From contig NZ_JAIZ01000113.1 in assembly GCF_000710465.2 (NCBI RefSeq), forward strand, positions 1-58,225: a stretch of 58,225 nt of DNA, in the 5' to 3' direction. The notes under the pieces are model-generated. The model did not search any database, was not told where the DNA came from, and saw only the letters and a list, made by a program, of their open reading frames with translations. The position numbers and the translations under genes are program-made. The first letter of the stretch is position 1. Every line of letters begins with the position of its first letter. Shown one piece after another: positions 42,378 to 51,326 of the stretch. Source of the stretch: Kitasatospora sp. MBT63. GTDB taxonomy: Bacteria; Actinomycetota; Actinomycetes; Streptomycetales; Streptomycetaceae.

Positions 42378-43952
42378 TCAGTCCGGCAGCACCAGCACCC
42401 CGGCGCCGTAGTACTCCCGGTACGCCGGGTCCGCGCAGACGGCGGCCGCCCGCTCGCAGCCGGCCGCCGCGGCGGCCGTCAGCTGGTCGGCCACCTCGGC
42501 CGGGCCCCACTCGGGGTGGACGGCGGCGGTGACGGCGGCCGCGCCGGTGACGTGGGCGGCCGACATCGAGGTCCCGGCCAGGGCCGCGTACTGCCCGCCG
42601 GGCCAGTCGGAGACGACCGCGCTCTGGGAGCTGCCGTCCGGGTCGCCGCCGGGGGCCGCGATCGAGATCCGGCCGCGCCCGTAGTTGGAGTAGCCGGCGG
42701 GCAGGCCGCGGCGGTCGACGGCGCTCACCGTCAGGACGCCGGGGAGTTCGCCGGGCAGCCGGATGCACTCGGTGCCGAGCAGCCGGTCCTGGCCGGGGCC
42801 GGACAGCCGGTCGTTGGGGCTGCGCCGGTCGGGGCGGGAGGAACCGAGGTCCTGGCCGTCGTTGCCGGCCGAGGCGACCACCACGGCGCCCTGCTTCTGG
42901 GCGTAGGCCACCGCCCGGCCGACGGCCGCGATCAGCGCCGCCTGGTCGGGGTCCTCGGGGCAGTTGTACTTCCACGGGTCGGCGAAGTAGCTGTCGTTGA
43001 CGGCCTTCGCGCCGTGGTCGGCGGACCACAGCATGCCGCAGACGATGTTCTCGGCGTAGTACTGGCCGAGCGGCCCGAGCAGCCGAACCGCGGCGATCCG
43101 TACGCCGGGGGCGACGCCGGTCACGCCGTGGCCGTCGCGGGCCGCGCCGACGATGCCGGCCACGTGGGTGCCGTGCCCGCTCTCGGTCACCCCGGGGTCG
43201 GGCCGCCAGGCGCCGAACCGGGCGTCGGGCCGGCCGTCGGCGCAGGAGGCGGAGGCCTCCGGGTCGACCGCGGCGCGCAGGTCGGGGTGGGTGTCGTCGA
43301 CGCCCGAGTCGAGCACCGCGACCAGGACGCCGTGCAGCGTCTGCGGCGAGGGCAGCGGCGCCGCGCCGGCGGTCCGGGCAGCCACCGGGGCCAGTCCGGG
43401 TGAGCGCAGCAGGGTGGCGAAGCGGGCCGGGGCCTCGGTGGCGCCGATCATGCCGAGGTTCCAGTCGCTCTGTTCGGCCGGATCAGGAACGGTCGCCGTC
43501 GAGTCGTCGGTCGAGTCGCCGGCCGGGCCCCGGGCCGCCCCCCGCGCCGGGGCGCTGTCCGAGGCGGGGCGGAAGTCGCTGGTGCCGTCGAGCGGCCGGG
43601 GCGGTCCGGGCACGGCCGCCGTCCGGGTGGCGCCGACGGCGGCTATGCCCGGCCGGCCGCGCAGGCGTTCGGCGAACTGGCCGGTGGCGTAGGCGAGCAC
43701 CGCGCCGATCTGCGGGTAGTCCTGGACCACCTGGCCGCCGGCCGCCGTGGCCTGTTCGGCGGCGAGTTCGGCGCCCTCGGCGTCCTGCCGGTCGGCGAGC
43801 ACCAGGTAGCTGAGGTAGCCGTGGCCCGATCCCGAGACGTACGGCACGGCGCCGCCGAGCAGGAGGGCGGTCAGCAGCATGGCCAGCAGGATCCGGGCCG
43901 GGCCGCGACGGTGCCGGGCGTGGTCCCCGCCGGCCGGGCTCACCTGCTCCAT
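42378..43952 (-). CDS. Secreted S8 (subtilisin/mycosin-like) serine protease
   Basis: This 524-residue protein has an N-terminal hydrophobic segment (about 20-40), a propeptide-like region and the subtilase triad: Asp in AVLDSGVDDTHPDL, His in GHGTHVAGIVG and Ser in AGTSMSAAHVTGAAA. The oxyanion Asn is in VVASAGNDGQ. Paired cysteines (SCADG, VCGML, YNCPED, ECIRL, GCERA, VCADP) suggest disulfides outside the cell. It resembles mycosins, but no type VII secretion genes lie here and no C-terminal anchor is seen. The ATG at 43952 follows GGAGG. Confidence 0.88.
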   Translation of the reverse strand: MEQVSPAGGDHARHRRGPARILLAMLLTALLLGGAVPYVSGSGHGYLSYLVLADRQDAEGAELAAEQATAAGGQVVQDYPQIGAVLAYATGQFAERLRGRPGIAAVGATRTAAVPGPPRPLDGTSDFRPASDSAPARGAARGPAGDSTDDSTATVPDPAEQSDWNLGMIGATEAPARFATLLRSPGLAPVAARTAGAAPLPSPQTLHGVLVAVLDSGVDDTHPDLRAAVDPEASASCADGRPDARFGAWRPDPGVTESGHGTHVAGIVGAARDGHGVTGVAPGVRIAAVRLLGPLGQYYAENIVCGMLWSADHGAKAVNDSYFADPWKYNCPEDPDQAALIAAVGRAVAYAQKQGAVVVASAGNDGQDLGSSRPDRRSPNDRLSGPGQDRLLGTECIRLPGELPGVLTVSAVDRRGLPAGYSNYGRGRISIAAPGGDPDGSSQSAVVSDWPGGQYAALAGTSMSAAHVTGAAAVTAAVHPEWGPAEVADQLTAAAAAGCERAAAVCADPAYREYYGAGVLVLPD

Positions 43953-44165
43953 CGTGCGGCCTCCGCTCGTCGGGCCGGCCCGGGCGGCGGTCGGACGGCC
44001 GGGCGGGACGTCTGGATCATCACCATATGAGCAGAATGTCCGACTCGCCCTCCTGGACTGCGCCGCCCGGCGCGCCCGCCGCCCGCCCATGACCTGCCGC
44101 CCATGACCCGCCGCCCACCGCCCGTCCGGGCGTCGGCTGTCAGTGGCGGCAGGCACCATGGGGGC

Positions 44166-47100
44166 ATGGCGCCCCACGACGACACCGAGGCCCCGCAGGA
44201 CGGATCGCCGGGCCAGGGCGGATCGCCCGACCCGCTGGCCGGCTTCGCCCCGCCCACCCGGGCCTGGTTCACCGGTGCCTTCGACGCGCCCACCGAGGCC
44301 CAGACCCGGGCCTGGGCCGCCATCCAGCGGCAGACCGACGTCCTGGTGGTCGCACCGACCGGCTCCGGCAAGACGCTGGCGGCGTTCCTCTCCGCCCTCG
44401 ACCGGCTCAGCAGCACCCCGCCCCCGGCCGATCCGAAACGCCGCTGCCGGGTGCTCTACATCTCGCCGCTCAAGGCCCTCGCGGTCGACGTCGAGCGCAA
44501 CCTGCGCGGCCCGCTGGCCGGACTGCGCCAGGCCGCGGTCCGGCTCGGCCTGCCCGAGCCGGAGGTCGAGGTGGCGATCCGCTCCGGCGACACCCCGGCC
44601 GCGGACCGGCGCCGCTTCGCCAGCCACCCGCCGGACATCCTGATCACCACCCCGGAGTCGCTGTTCCTGCTGCTCACCAGTGCCGCCCGGGACGCGCTGC
44701 GCGGCATCGACACGGTGATCCTGGACGAGGTGCACGCCGTCGCCGGCACCAAGCGCGGCGCCCACCTGGCCCTCACCCTGGAGCGGCTGGACGAACTGCT
44801 GGACCACCCGGCCCGCCGGATCGGCCTGTCGGCCACCGTCCGCCCGGTCGAGGAGGTGGCCCGCTTCCTCAGCCCGCAGCGCGGCGCGGCGGTCGTCCAA
44901 CCGCCCTCCGCCAAGGTGTTCGACCTCTCCGTGGTGGTCCCGGTCGCCGACCTGGACGAGCTGCCCGCCCCCGCCGAGGACCCGGCCCGCGCCGGCGCCC
45001 CGCCCGGCCAGGGCGGCGCCTCGATCTGGCCGCACGTCGAGGAGCGGATCGTCGACCTGGTCCAGGCCCACCGCTCCACCATCGTCTTCGCCAACTCCCG
45101 CCGCCTCGCCGAACGCCTGTGCAACCGCCTGAACGAGATCGCCGTCGAGCGCGCCACCGGCGCCGCCCTGCCCGCCGCGCACGCCCCCGCCCAGCTGATG
45201 GGCGGCTCCGGCGCGGCCGCCGGCGCACCACCGGTGCTCGCCCGGGCGCACCACGGCTCGGTCTCCAAGGAGCAGCGCGCCCTGGTCGAGGAGGAGCTGA
45301 AGGCCGGCCGGCTGCCCGCCGTGGTCGCCACCTCCAGCCTGGAGCTGGGCATCGACATGGGCGCGGTCGAGCTGGTGGTCCAGGTCGAGTCGCCGCCCTC
45401 GGTCGCCTCCGGCCTGCAGCGGGTCGGCCGGGCCGGCCACCAGGTCGGCGCCGTCTCCACCGGCGTGTTCTTCCCCAAGTACCGGGGCGACCTGGTCCAG
45501 TCCGCCGTGGTCACCGAGCGGATGCGGGACGGCCGGATCGAGGCGCTGCGGATCCCCCGCAACCCGCTCGACGTACTGGCCCAGCAGCTGGTCGCGATCA
45601 CCGCCCTGGACACCTGGGACGTCGACGAGCTGCTCACCCTGGTCCGCCGGGCAGCCCCCTTCGCCACCCTCCCGCAGTCCGCCTTCGACGCCGTCCTGGA
45701 CATGCTCGCCGGCCGCTACCCGTCCGACGCCTTCGCCGAGCTACGGCCCCGCCTGGTCTGGGACCGGGTCGCCGGCACGGTCACCGGCCGGCCCGGCGCC
45801 CAGCGGCTCGCCGTCACCTCCGGCGGCACCATCCCCGACCGCGGCCTGTTCGGCGTCTTCATCGTCGGCACCGACCCCAAGAAGGGCGGCGGCCGGGTCG
45901 GCGAGCTCGACGAGGAGATGGTCTACGAGTCCCGGGTGGGCGACGTGTTCACCCTGGGCACCACCTCCTGGCGGATCGAGGAGATCACCCACGACAAGGT
46001 GCTGGTCTCCCCCGCACCGGGGATCCCGGGGCGGCTGCCGTTCTGGAAGGGCGACACCCTCGGCCGCCCGCTGGAGCTCGGCCGCGCCCTCGGCGCCTTC
46101 GTCCGCGAACTCGGCGGCCTGGAGCCGGCCGCCGCCACCGCCCGGCTCCGGTCCGCCGGCCTCGACGACTGGGCGGCGGGCAACCTGCTCACCTACCTCA
46201 CCGAGCAGCGCGCCGCCTGCGGCCACCTGCCGGACGACCGCACCATCGTGGTCGAGCGCTTCCGGGACGAGCTCGGCGACTGGCGGATCGTCATCCACTC
46301 CCCCTTCGGCGCCCAGGTGCACGCCCCCTGGGCGCTGGCGATCGGCGCCCGGCTGCGCGAGAAGCACGGCCTCGACCCGCAGGTGATGCACGCCGACGAC
46401 GGCATCGTGCTCCGCCTGCCCGACGCCGACCTGCTCGACTTCCCCGTCGACCGGCCCGCCACGGACCGCGCGCCCGCCGACGACGCCCCGGTCGGCGCCG
46501 ACGCCGTTCTCTTCGACCGCACCGAGATCGAGCAGATCGTCACCGACCAGGTCGGCGGCTCGGCCCTGTTCGCCTCCCGCTTCCGCGAGTGCGCCGGCCG
46601 CGCCCTGCTGCTCCCGCGCCGCAGCCCCGGCCGCCGCACCCCGCTGTGGCAGCAGCGCCAGCGCGCCTCCCAGCTGCTGGAGGTGGCCGGCGAGTACGGC
46701 TCCTTCCCGATCGTGCTGGAGGCCGTCCGCGAGTGCCTCCAGGACGTCTTCGACGTGCCGGGCCTGGTCGAGCTGATGGGCGATCTGGAGTCCCGCGCGG
46801 TACGCCTGGTCGAGGTCACCACGCCGGAGCCGTCACCCTTCGCCCGCTCCCTGCTGTTCGGCTACGTCGCCCAGTTCCTGTACGAGGGCGACTCCCCGCT
46901 GGCCGAGCGCCGCGCCGCCGCCCTGTCGCTGGACTCCCGGCTGCTGTCCGAACTGCTCGGCCAGGCCGAGCTGCGGGAGCTGCTGGACCCGGCCGTCCTG
47001 GCCGAGCTGGAGGCCGAGCTCCAGCGGCTCACCCCCGAGCGCCGGATCAAGGACGCGGAGGGCGTCGCCGACGCGCTGCGGCTGCTCGGCCCGCTGAGCG

Positions 47101-48869
47101 AGGCCGAGCTGACCGCCCGGGGCGCCGAGCCGCTGTGGGCGCTGGAGCTGGAGGCCGCCCGCCGATTGATCCAGGTCCGGGTCGGCGGCGAGCAGCGCTG
47201 GGCCGCGATCGAGGACGCCGGACGGCTGCGGGACGCCCTCGGCACCCCGCTGCCGGTCGGCGTCCCCGAGGCGTTCACCGAGCCGGTCAAGGACCCGCTC
47301 GGCGACCTGCTGGCCCGCTACGCGCGCACCCACGGCCCGTTCACCGCCGCCGAATCGGCCGCCCGGTTCGGGCTCGGCACCGCCGTGGTGACCGGCACCC
47401 TGCACCGGCTGACCGCCGCCGGCCGGCTGGTCCAGGGCGAGTTCCGGCCGGTCGAGGGGCACACCGCCACCGTCGAGTGGTGCGACGCCGAGGTGCTGCG
47501 CCGGCTGCGCCGCCGGTCGCTGGCCGCGCTGCGGCAGGAGGTCGAGCCGGTCCCGCCGCGGGCGCTGGCGGCGTTCCTGCCGCAGTGGCAGCACCTGGCG
47601 GGCCACCGCCTGCGCGGCCCCGACGGCCTGCTGCGGGTGGTCGAACAGCTCCAGGGCACGGCGCTGCCCGCCTCCGCGGTGGAGAAGCTGATCCTGCCGG
47701 CCCGGCTGGCCGACTACACCCCCGGCCTGCTCGACGAGCTGATGGCGGCCGGCGAGATCGGCTGGTCCGGCGCCGGCGCCCTGCCGGGCAAGGACGGCTG
47801 GATCGGCCTGCACCTGCCCGAGGACGCGCACCTGATCCGCCCCGAGCCCGTCCAGCCGGCGCTGACGCCCGTCCACACCACCCTGCTGGAGGCGCTGGCC
47901 GGCGGCTACGGCCTGTTCTTCCGCCAGCTGGCCGAACGCACCCCGGACACCCCGGAGAGCGAGCTCACCGAAGCCCTGTGGGACCTGGTCTGGGCCGGCT
48001 ACGTCACCAACGACACCCTCGCCCCGCTGCGCGCCCTGCTCGGCTCCGGCCGCACCGCCGGGTCGACGGCCCACCGGGCGCCCAGGGCCACCCCGCGCGG
48101 CCGCTACGGCGGCGCCGGACGGGCCCTGAACCGGCCGGGCACGCTGCGCCCGGGCCCGCCGACCGCCGTCGGCCGCTGGTCGCTGCTGCCCGCGTACGAC
48201 GCCGAGCCGACCGCCCGGGCCGCCGCACAGGCCCAGAACCTGCTGGACCGCCACGGCCTGCTCACCCGGGGCGCGGTGGCCGCCGAGCGGGTGCCGGGCG
48301 GCTTCGCCGGGGTGTACCGGGTGCTGTCGGCGTTCGAGGAGCGCGGCCGGGCCCGCCGGGGGTACTTCGTGGAGGGCCTGGGCGGCGCCCAGTTCGCGAT
48401 GGACGGCGCAGCCGACCGGCTGCGGTCGGTCAACGGGCGGCTGGAGCGGGCCGGCTCCGAGGGGTGGACGGCGGCCGCCTCGGCGGAGCCGCCGCAGATC
48501 CTGGTGCTGGCGGCGGCGGACCCGGCCAACGCGTACGGCGCCGCGCTGCCCTGGCCCGAGCCGCCGACGGCTCCCGGCCCGGCGAAGACGGTGGCCGCGC
48601 ACCGGCCGGGCCGCAAGGCGGGCGCCCTGGTGGTGCTGGTCGACGGGGAGCTGTCGCTGTACGTGGAGCGCGGCGGAAAGTCGCTGCTGGCCTGGGGCGA
48701 GGCGGGGCTCGCGACCGCCGCGCTGGCGGAGGCCGTCCGCCGGGGTGCGCTGGGCAGCGTCACGGTCGAGCGGGCCAACGGCGAGAGCGCCCTGACCTCA
48801 CCGCTGGGCCGGCTCCTGGAGGAGGCGGGCTTCCACCCGACCCCGCGCGGCTACCGCCTCCGCGGCTGA
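44166..48869 (+). CDS. lhr: Large ATP-dependent helicase Lhr
   Basis: This 1567-residue superfamily 2 helicase has Walker A VVAPTGSGKTLAAFL (about 60-74), TTPESLFLLLTS, the DEVH box ILDEVHAVAGTKRGAHLAL, SATVRPVEEVARFL, SSLELGIDMGAVELV and QRVGRAGHQ. The full Lhr-core winged-helix region follows, then the long Lhr C-terminal domain that splits the large Lhr from Lhr-core proteins. It is a 3'-5' DNA repair translocase, and is SOS/mitomycin-induced in mycobacteria. In many actinobacteria the nei2 DNA glycosylase gene lies beside it; no such gene is here. An upstream ATG at 44103 would add 21 residues. Confidence 0.95.
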   Translation: MAPHDDTEAPQDGSPGQGGSPDPLAGFAPPTRAWFTGAFDAPTEAQTRAWAAIQRQTDVLVVAPTGSGKTLAAFLSALDRLSSTPPPADPKRRCRVLYISPLKALAVDVERNLRGPLAGLRQAAVRLGLPEPEVEVAIRSGDTPAADRRRFASHPPDILITTPESLFLLLTSAARDALRGIDTVILDEVHAVAGTKRGAHLALTLERLDELLDHPARRIGLSATVRPVEEVARFLSPQRGAAVVQPPSAKVFDLSVVVPVADLDELPAPAEDPARAGAPPGQGGASIWPHVEERIVDLVQAHRSTIVFANSRRLAERLCNRLNEIAVERATGAALPAAHAPAQLMGGSGAAAGAPPVLARAHHGSVSKEQRALVEEELKAGRLPAVVATSSLELGIDMGAVELVVQVESPPSVASGLQRVGRAGHQVGAVSTGVFFPKYRGDLVQSAVVTERMRDGRIEALRIPRNPLDVLAQQLVAITALDTWDVDELLTLVRRAAPFATLPQSAFDAVLDMLAGRYPSDAFAELRPRLVWDRVAGTVTGRPGAQRLAVTSGGTIPDRGLFGVFIVGTDPKKGGGRVGELDEEMVYESRVGDVFTLGTTSWRIEEITHDKVLVSPAPGIPGRLPFWKGDTLGRPLELGRALGAFVRELGGLEPAAATARLRSAGLDDWAAGNLLTYLTEQRAACGHLPDDRTIVVERFRDELGDWRIVIHSPFGAQVHAPWALAIGARLREKHGLDPQVMHADDGIVLRLPDADLLDFPVDRPATDRAPADDAPVGADAVLFDRTEIEQIVTDQVGGSALFASRFRECAGRALLLPRRSPGRRTPLWQQRQRASQLLEVAGEYGSFPIVLEAVRECLQDVFDVPGLVELMGDLESRAVRLVEVTTPEPSPFARSLLFGYVAQFLYEGDSPLAERRAAALSLDSRLLSELLGQAELRELLDPAVLAELEAELQRLTPERRIKDAEGVADALRLLGPLSEAELTARGAEPLWALELEAARRLIQVRVGGEQRWAAIEDAGRLRDALGTPLPVGVPEAFTEPVKDPLGDLLARYARTHGPFTAAESAARFGLGTAVVTGTLHRLTAAGRLVQGEFRPVEGHTATVEWCDAEVLRRLRRRSLAALRQEVEPVPPRALAAFLPQWQHLAGHRLRGPDGLLRVVEQLQGTALPASAVEKLILPARLADYTPGLLDELMAAGEIGWSGAGALPGKDGWIGLHLPEDAHLIRPEPVQPALTPVHTTLLEALAGGYGLFFRQLAERTPDTPESELTEALWDLVWAGYVTNDTLAPLRALLGSGRTAGSTAHRAPRATPRGRYGGAGRALNRPGTLRPGPPTAVGRWSLLPAYDAEPTARAAAQAQNLLDRHGLLTRGAVAAERVPGGFAGVYRVLSAFEERGRARRGYFVEGLGGAQFAMDGAADRLRSVNGRLERAGSEGWTAAASAEPPQILVLAAADPANAYGAALPWPEPPTAPGPAKTVAAHRPGRKAGALVVLVDGELSLYVERGGKSLLAWGEAGLATAALAEAVRRGALGSVTVERANGESALTSPLGRLLEEAGFHPTPRGYRLRG

Positions 48870-48945
48870 ACCACCCGGGCGGCGACTCACCGCCGGAGGC
48901 GGGGAGGGCTCCACCACCCCGGCGGAGCCTCGCGGACGCACCCCA

Positions 48946-48960
48946 GCCCCGCTCCGGGGC
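48946..48960. terminator. Short hairpin after lhr
   Basis: GCCCCG (48946-48951) pairs with CGGGGC (48955-48960) around CTC, 77 bases after the lhr stop. Confidence 0.4.
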
Positions 48961-48969
48961 GCCACGCGG

Positions 48970-49018
48970 CCCGAGCAGGCCCCGAGCCCGGCCCGAGGAT
49001 GCCCGAGCACGACCCGAG
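48970..49018. repeat. Helically phased CCCGAG repeats
   Basis: Perfect CCCGAG copies start at 48970, 48981, 48992, 49002 and 49013 (spacing 11, 11, 10, 11). Weaker relatives continue (TACGAG at 49024, CCCGAG at 49046, TTCGAG at 49057). The spacing is one helical turn and does not keep a reading frame. They lie in the convergent gap between lhr and the small membrane gene. Confidence 0.7.
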
Positions 49019-49085
49019 CGCGGTACGAGCCCCGCGCTAGCCCGGCCCGAGGGCCGTTCGAGGGAGCGGGCCCGGCAGGACCCGG

Positions 49086-49493
49086 TCAGGGCCGGGAAGC
49101 GTCCTCGGCCGTCAGAAGGGCTGGATCGGCCGGACCGATATCGGCCGGAGCAGCGTCGGCCGGAGCAACTCCGGCCGGGGCATCGCCGGGCGGGCGGCGC
49201 CGCGGCCCGGTGAGCAGTCGGTTGCTGTGCACGGGGACCAGGCCTAGGCCCCAGCCGCCGGCGAGCATGCCGAGCGCGGCACCACCGAGCCCGGCCGCAC
49301 CACCGGTGAGCAGCACCCACAGCCCCGCGACGGTCGCCAGCAGCAGAGCGGCACCAAGGCCGTCGGGCCGCCCGGCCACCGACCGGAGCAACGCCTTCAC
49401 ACCGGCCTCGCACATCGGCCGGGCACGGCACGACCACCCACGCCACGACCACGCGCGGTACGAGAACCCACGGTCCGACCAGGTACGCCGCAC
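49086..49493 (-). CDS. Small membrane protein built of pentapeptide repeats, unknown function
   Basis: This 135-residue protein starts at GTG 49493 with a strong site, GAAGGAG, seven bases ahead. Residues about 4-25 are (F/W)-S-x-R-(G/A) repeats: WSDRG, FSYRA, WSWRG, WSCRA. Two membrane segments follow at about 48-66 (ALLLATVAGLWVLLTGG) and 67-87 (glycine-rich, ending GLGLVPVH). The tail (about 104-125) carries APADx repeats: APAGV, APADA, APADI, GPADP. Both repeat sets are 15-base repeats in DNA kept in frame. No family recognised. The start site, frame-keeping repeats and membrane segments argue that it is expressed. Confidence 0.6.
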   Translation of the reverse strand: MRRTWSDRGFSYRAWSWRGWSCRARPMCEAGVKALLRSVAGRPDGLGAALLLATVAGLWVLLTGGAAGLGGAALGMLAGGWGLGLVPVHSNRLLTGPRRRPPGDAPAGVAPADAAPADIGPADPALLTAEDASRP

Positions 49494-49545
49494 TCCGGTC
49501 TCCTTCGCTCGGCCCCGCGCAGGGCGCGGGGAGGGCGAGACCGGG

Positions 49546-49917
49546 TCAGGCCGCGACCACGTCCATGGCGGCAGCCTTGGACGACATGGTTCCGGCCCGG
49601 TCGACCCCGGGAGCCGGCAGCGACACCGGTTCGAGGACCGGCCTCAGCAGATCACCCTCCGAGAGGGTGGCCATCGCCGCAAGTTCGGCGAGCGACAGCT
49701 CGTCGCTGACCTCGCGCATGACTTCGGACATCCGGACGTCGAGCGCGTCGCAGATGGCGGAGAGCAGCTCGGACGAGGCCTCCTTCTGCCCCCGCTCCAC
49801 CTCGGAGAGGTAGCCGAGCGAAACCCTGGCAGCTGCCGACACCTCGCGGAGTGTGCGGCCCTGGCGCTGGCGCTGCCGACGCAGCACATCGCCCAGCAGG
49901 CGACGGAGCAGGATCAT
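49546..49917 (-). CDS. clgR: Clp gene regulator ClgR
   Basis: This 123-residue activator of clp and lon protease genes has a Cro/CI-type helix-turn-helix [23 protein letters not shown] (about residues 21-43) followed by [20 protein letters not shown]. The C-terminus ends DVVAA; in S. lividans the two last alanines mark ClgR for degradation by ClpP (from memory). The ATG at 49917 has GAGGGAGG five bases ahead. The 285-base upstream gap carries an inverted repeat that may be an operator. Confidence 0.93.
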   Translation of the reverse strand: MILLRRLLGDVLRRQRQRQGRTLREVSAAARVSLGYLSEVERGQKEASSELLSAICDALDVRMSEVMREVSDELSLAELAAMATLSEGDLLRPVLEPVSLPAPGVDRAGTMSSKAAAMDVVAA

Positions 49918-49976
49918 CGGTGCCTCCCTCCTCGGACTGCGAATCGAGATGTCACGCCCCCACCGTACCGCCTTGT

Positions 49977-49991
49977 CCGCATCGCGTGCGG
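49977..49991. promoter_or_regulatory. Inverted repeat upstream of clgR
   Basis: CCGCA-TCGCG-TGCGG lies 60 bases before clgR in its promoter region. It does not match the ClgR motif I recall (CGCYNANRGCG), so its function is open. Confidence 0.3.
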
Positions 49992-50202
49992 GGACCATGG
50001 TCGTGTTCACTCTGGGCTGCAAGGCTGCCCCCTCCCCTGTCTGTTCCCCGCAAGGACCCCGGTAGGACCCCGCCGGTTCCCCTCGCGGGGCGTCCGGCCG
50101 GGGCCGCGCAGCGCGTCCCCTGACTGGTATCTGCCCAGCCGGACCATCCGATCTAACACGATCCCCCCGGCGAGGCGGCCAGTTCAGCGATTTCAGCAAA
50201 CC

Positions 50203-50688
50203 TCAGCGGGACGGCTCCGCGGACGCTAGGTGTTCCAGCAGCAGTTCCAGTGCCGCCGTCACCGCGGTCCGCCGGACGACCGTGCGGTCACCTGACAACC
50301 TCACAGAGGCCGTCAATGTTCCCGAGGGCCCGGAGACGGCCAGGTGCACGGTGCCGACCGGCTGTCCGTCCTGCGGGTCGGGGCCCGCCACGCCCGTGGT
50401 GGCGAGGGCGTAGTCGGCCCGCAGGAGCCGGCGTACGCCGTCGGCCATCTGGCGGGCCACCACCGGGTGCACGGCGCCGTGGACGGCCAGCAGGCCCTCG
50501 TCCACGCCGAGCACGGACGCCTTCAGGTCGGTGGCGTAGGCGGTCACGGAGCCGCGGAAGGTCTGCGAGGCGCCCGCCACCGCGACCAGCTCCGCGGCCA
50601 GCAGCCCGCCGGTGAGCGACTCGGCGACCGCCAGGGTCGCGCCGCGCTCCCGCAGGGCGGCGTGCGCCTCGGCCGCCCGCTCGTTCAC
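50203..50688 (-). CDS. cinA: CinA C-terminal domain protein, nicotinamide-nucleotide amidase type
   Basis: This 161-residue protein is the stand-alone CinA C-domain (PncC-like NMN deamidase): TLAVAESLTGGLLAAELVAVAGAS, GSVTAYATDLKASVLGV, YALATTGVAGPDPQDGQPVGTVHLAV. It recycles nicotinamide mononucleotide. The GTG start overlaps the pgsA stop (GTGA), so the two are coupled. Confidence 0.92.
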   Translation of the reverse strand: MNERAAEAHAALRERGATLAVAESLTGGLLAAELVAVAGASQTFRGSVTAYATDLKASVLGVDEGLLAVHGAVHPVVARQMADGVRRLLRADYALATTGVAGPDPQDGQPVGTVHLAVSGPSGTLTASVRLSGDRTVVRRTAVTAALELLLEHLASAEPSR

Positions 50689-51326
50689 CGGCCGGCCCGT
50701 TCCGCGGCCCGGCCCTCGCGGCGCAGCCGCAGCGCCTGCCCGACGTAGTCCAGCCCGGTGCCGACGGTCAGGAGCACCGCGACGGCCATCAGCACGGCCC
50801 GTGCGGTGGCCAGCCAGCCGGTCAGCGGCAGCACGTACATGCCGACCGCGATGCCCTGGGTGAGGGTCTTCAGCTTGCCGCCCCGGCTGGCCGGGATGAC
50901 GGCGTAGCGGATCACCCAGAAGCGCATCAGGGTGATGCCGAGCTCGCGGGCCAGGATCACGGCGGTGACCCACCAGGGCAGGTCGCCGAGGACGGACAGG
51001 CCGATCAGCGCCGCGCCCATGATCGCCTTGTCGGCGATCGGATCGGCGATCTTGCCGAAGTCGGTGATCAGTCCCTTGCGCCTGGCCAGTTCGCCGTCGA
51101 ACAGGTCGGTGATCATCGCGATGGCGAAGGCGGCCCAGGCGACCGCGCGCCACTTGGGGTTGTGGCCGCCGTCGGCGAACAGCAGCGCGACGAAGACCGG
51201 CACCAGCAGCAGCCGGGCCATCGTCAGCACGTTGGCGATGTTCCAGATGCCCGGGGGCGGGGGCGGCGCGGCCGCCGACCGGTCGGGGCCGGTCGCGGTC
51301 GGGGCCCCGGGCCCGCTTCTTGTCAT
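50685..51326 (-). CDS. pgsA: CDP-diacylglycerol-glycerol-3-phosphate 3-phosphatidyltransferase
   Basis: This 213-residue membrane enzyme makes phosphatidylglycerol phosphate. The CDP-alcohol phosphotransferase motif is complete: [20 protein letters not shown] followed by ADPIAD. Several membrane segments are present. The N-terminal 25 residues are proline-rich. Its ATG overlaps the rimO stop (ATGA). Confidence 0.94.
   Translation of the reverse strand: MTRSGPGAPTATGPDRSAAAPPPPPGIWNIANVLTMARLLLVPVFVALLFADGGHNPKWRAVAWAAFAIAMITDLFDGELARRKGLITDFGKIADPIADKAIMGAALIGLSVLGDLPWWVTAVILARELGITLMRFWVIRYAVIPASRGGKLKTLTQGIAVGMYVLPLTGWLATARAVLMAVAVLLTVGTGLDYVGQALRLRREGRAAERAGR

Noticed and set aside
42378-45440. 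Minus-strand frame joining the subtilase with about 500 upstream codons
   Set aside because: The upstream part is antisense to lhr and has no signal peptide; the ATG at 43952 has a good ribosome site and gives a normal secreted subtilase.
45119-49213. Plus-strand 1364-codon frame inside lhr
   Set aside because: Arg/Pro/Gly-rich shadow of lhr; every helicase motif is in the other frame.
49977-49991. Reading the clgR-upstream palindrome as a ClgR box
   Set aside because: The spacing and core do not fit the recalled motif, so it is listed only as an unassigned inverted repeat.
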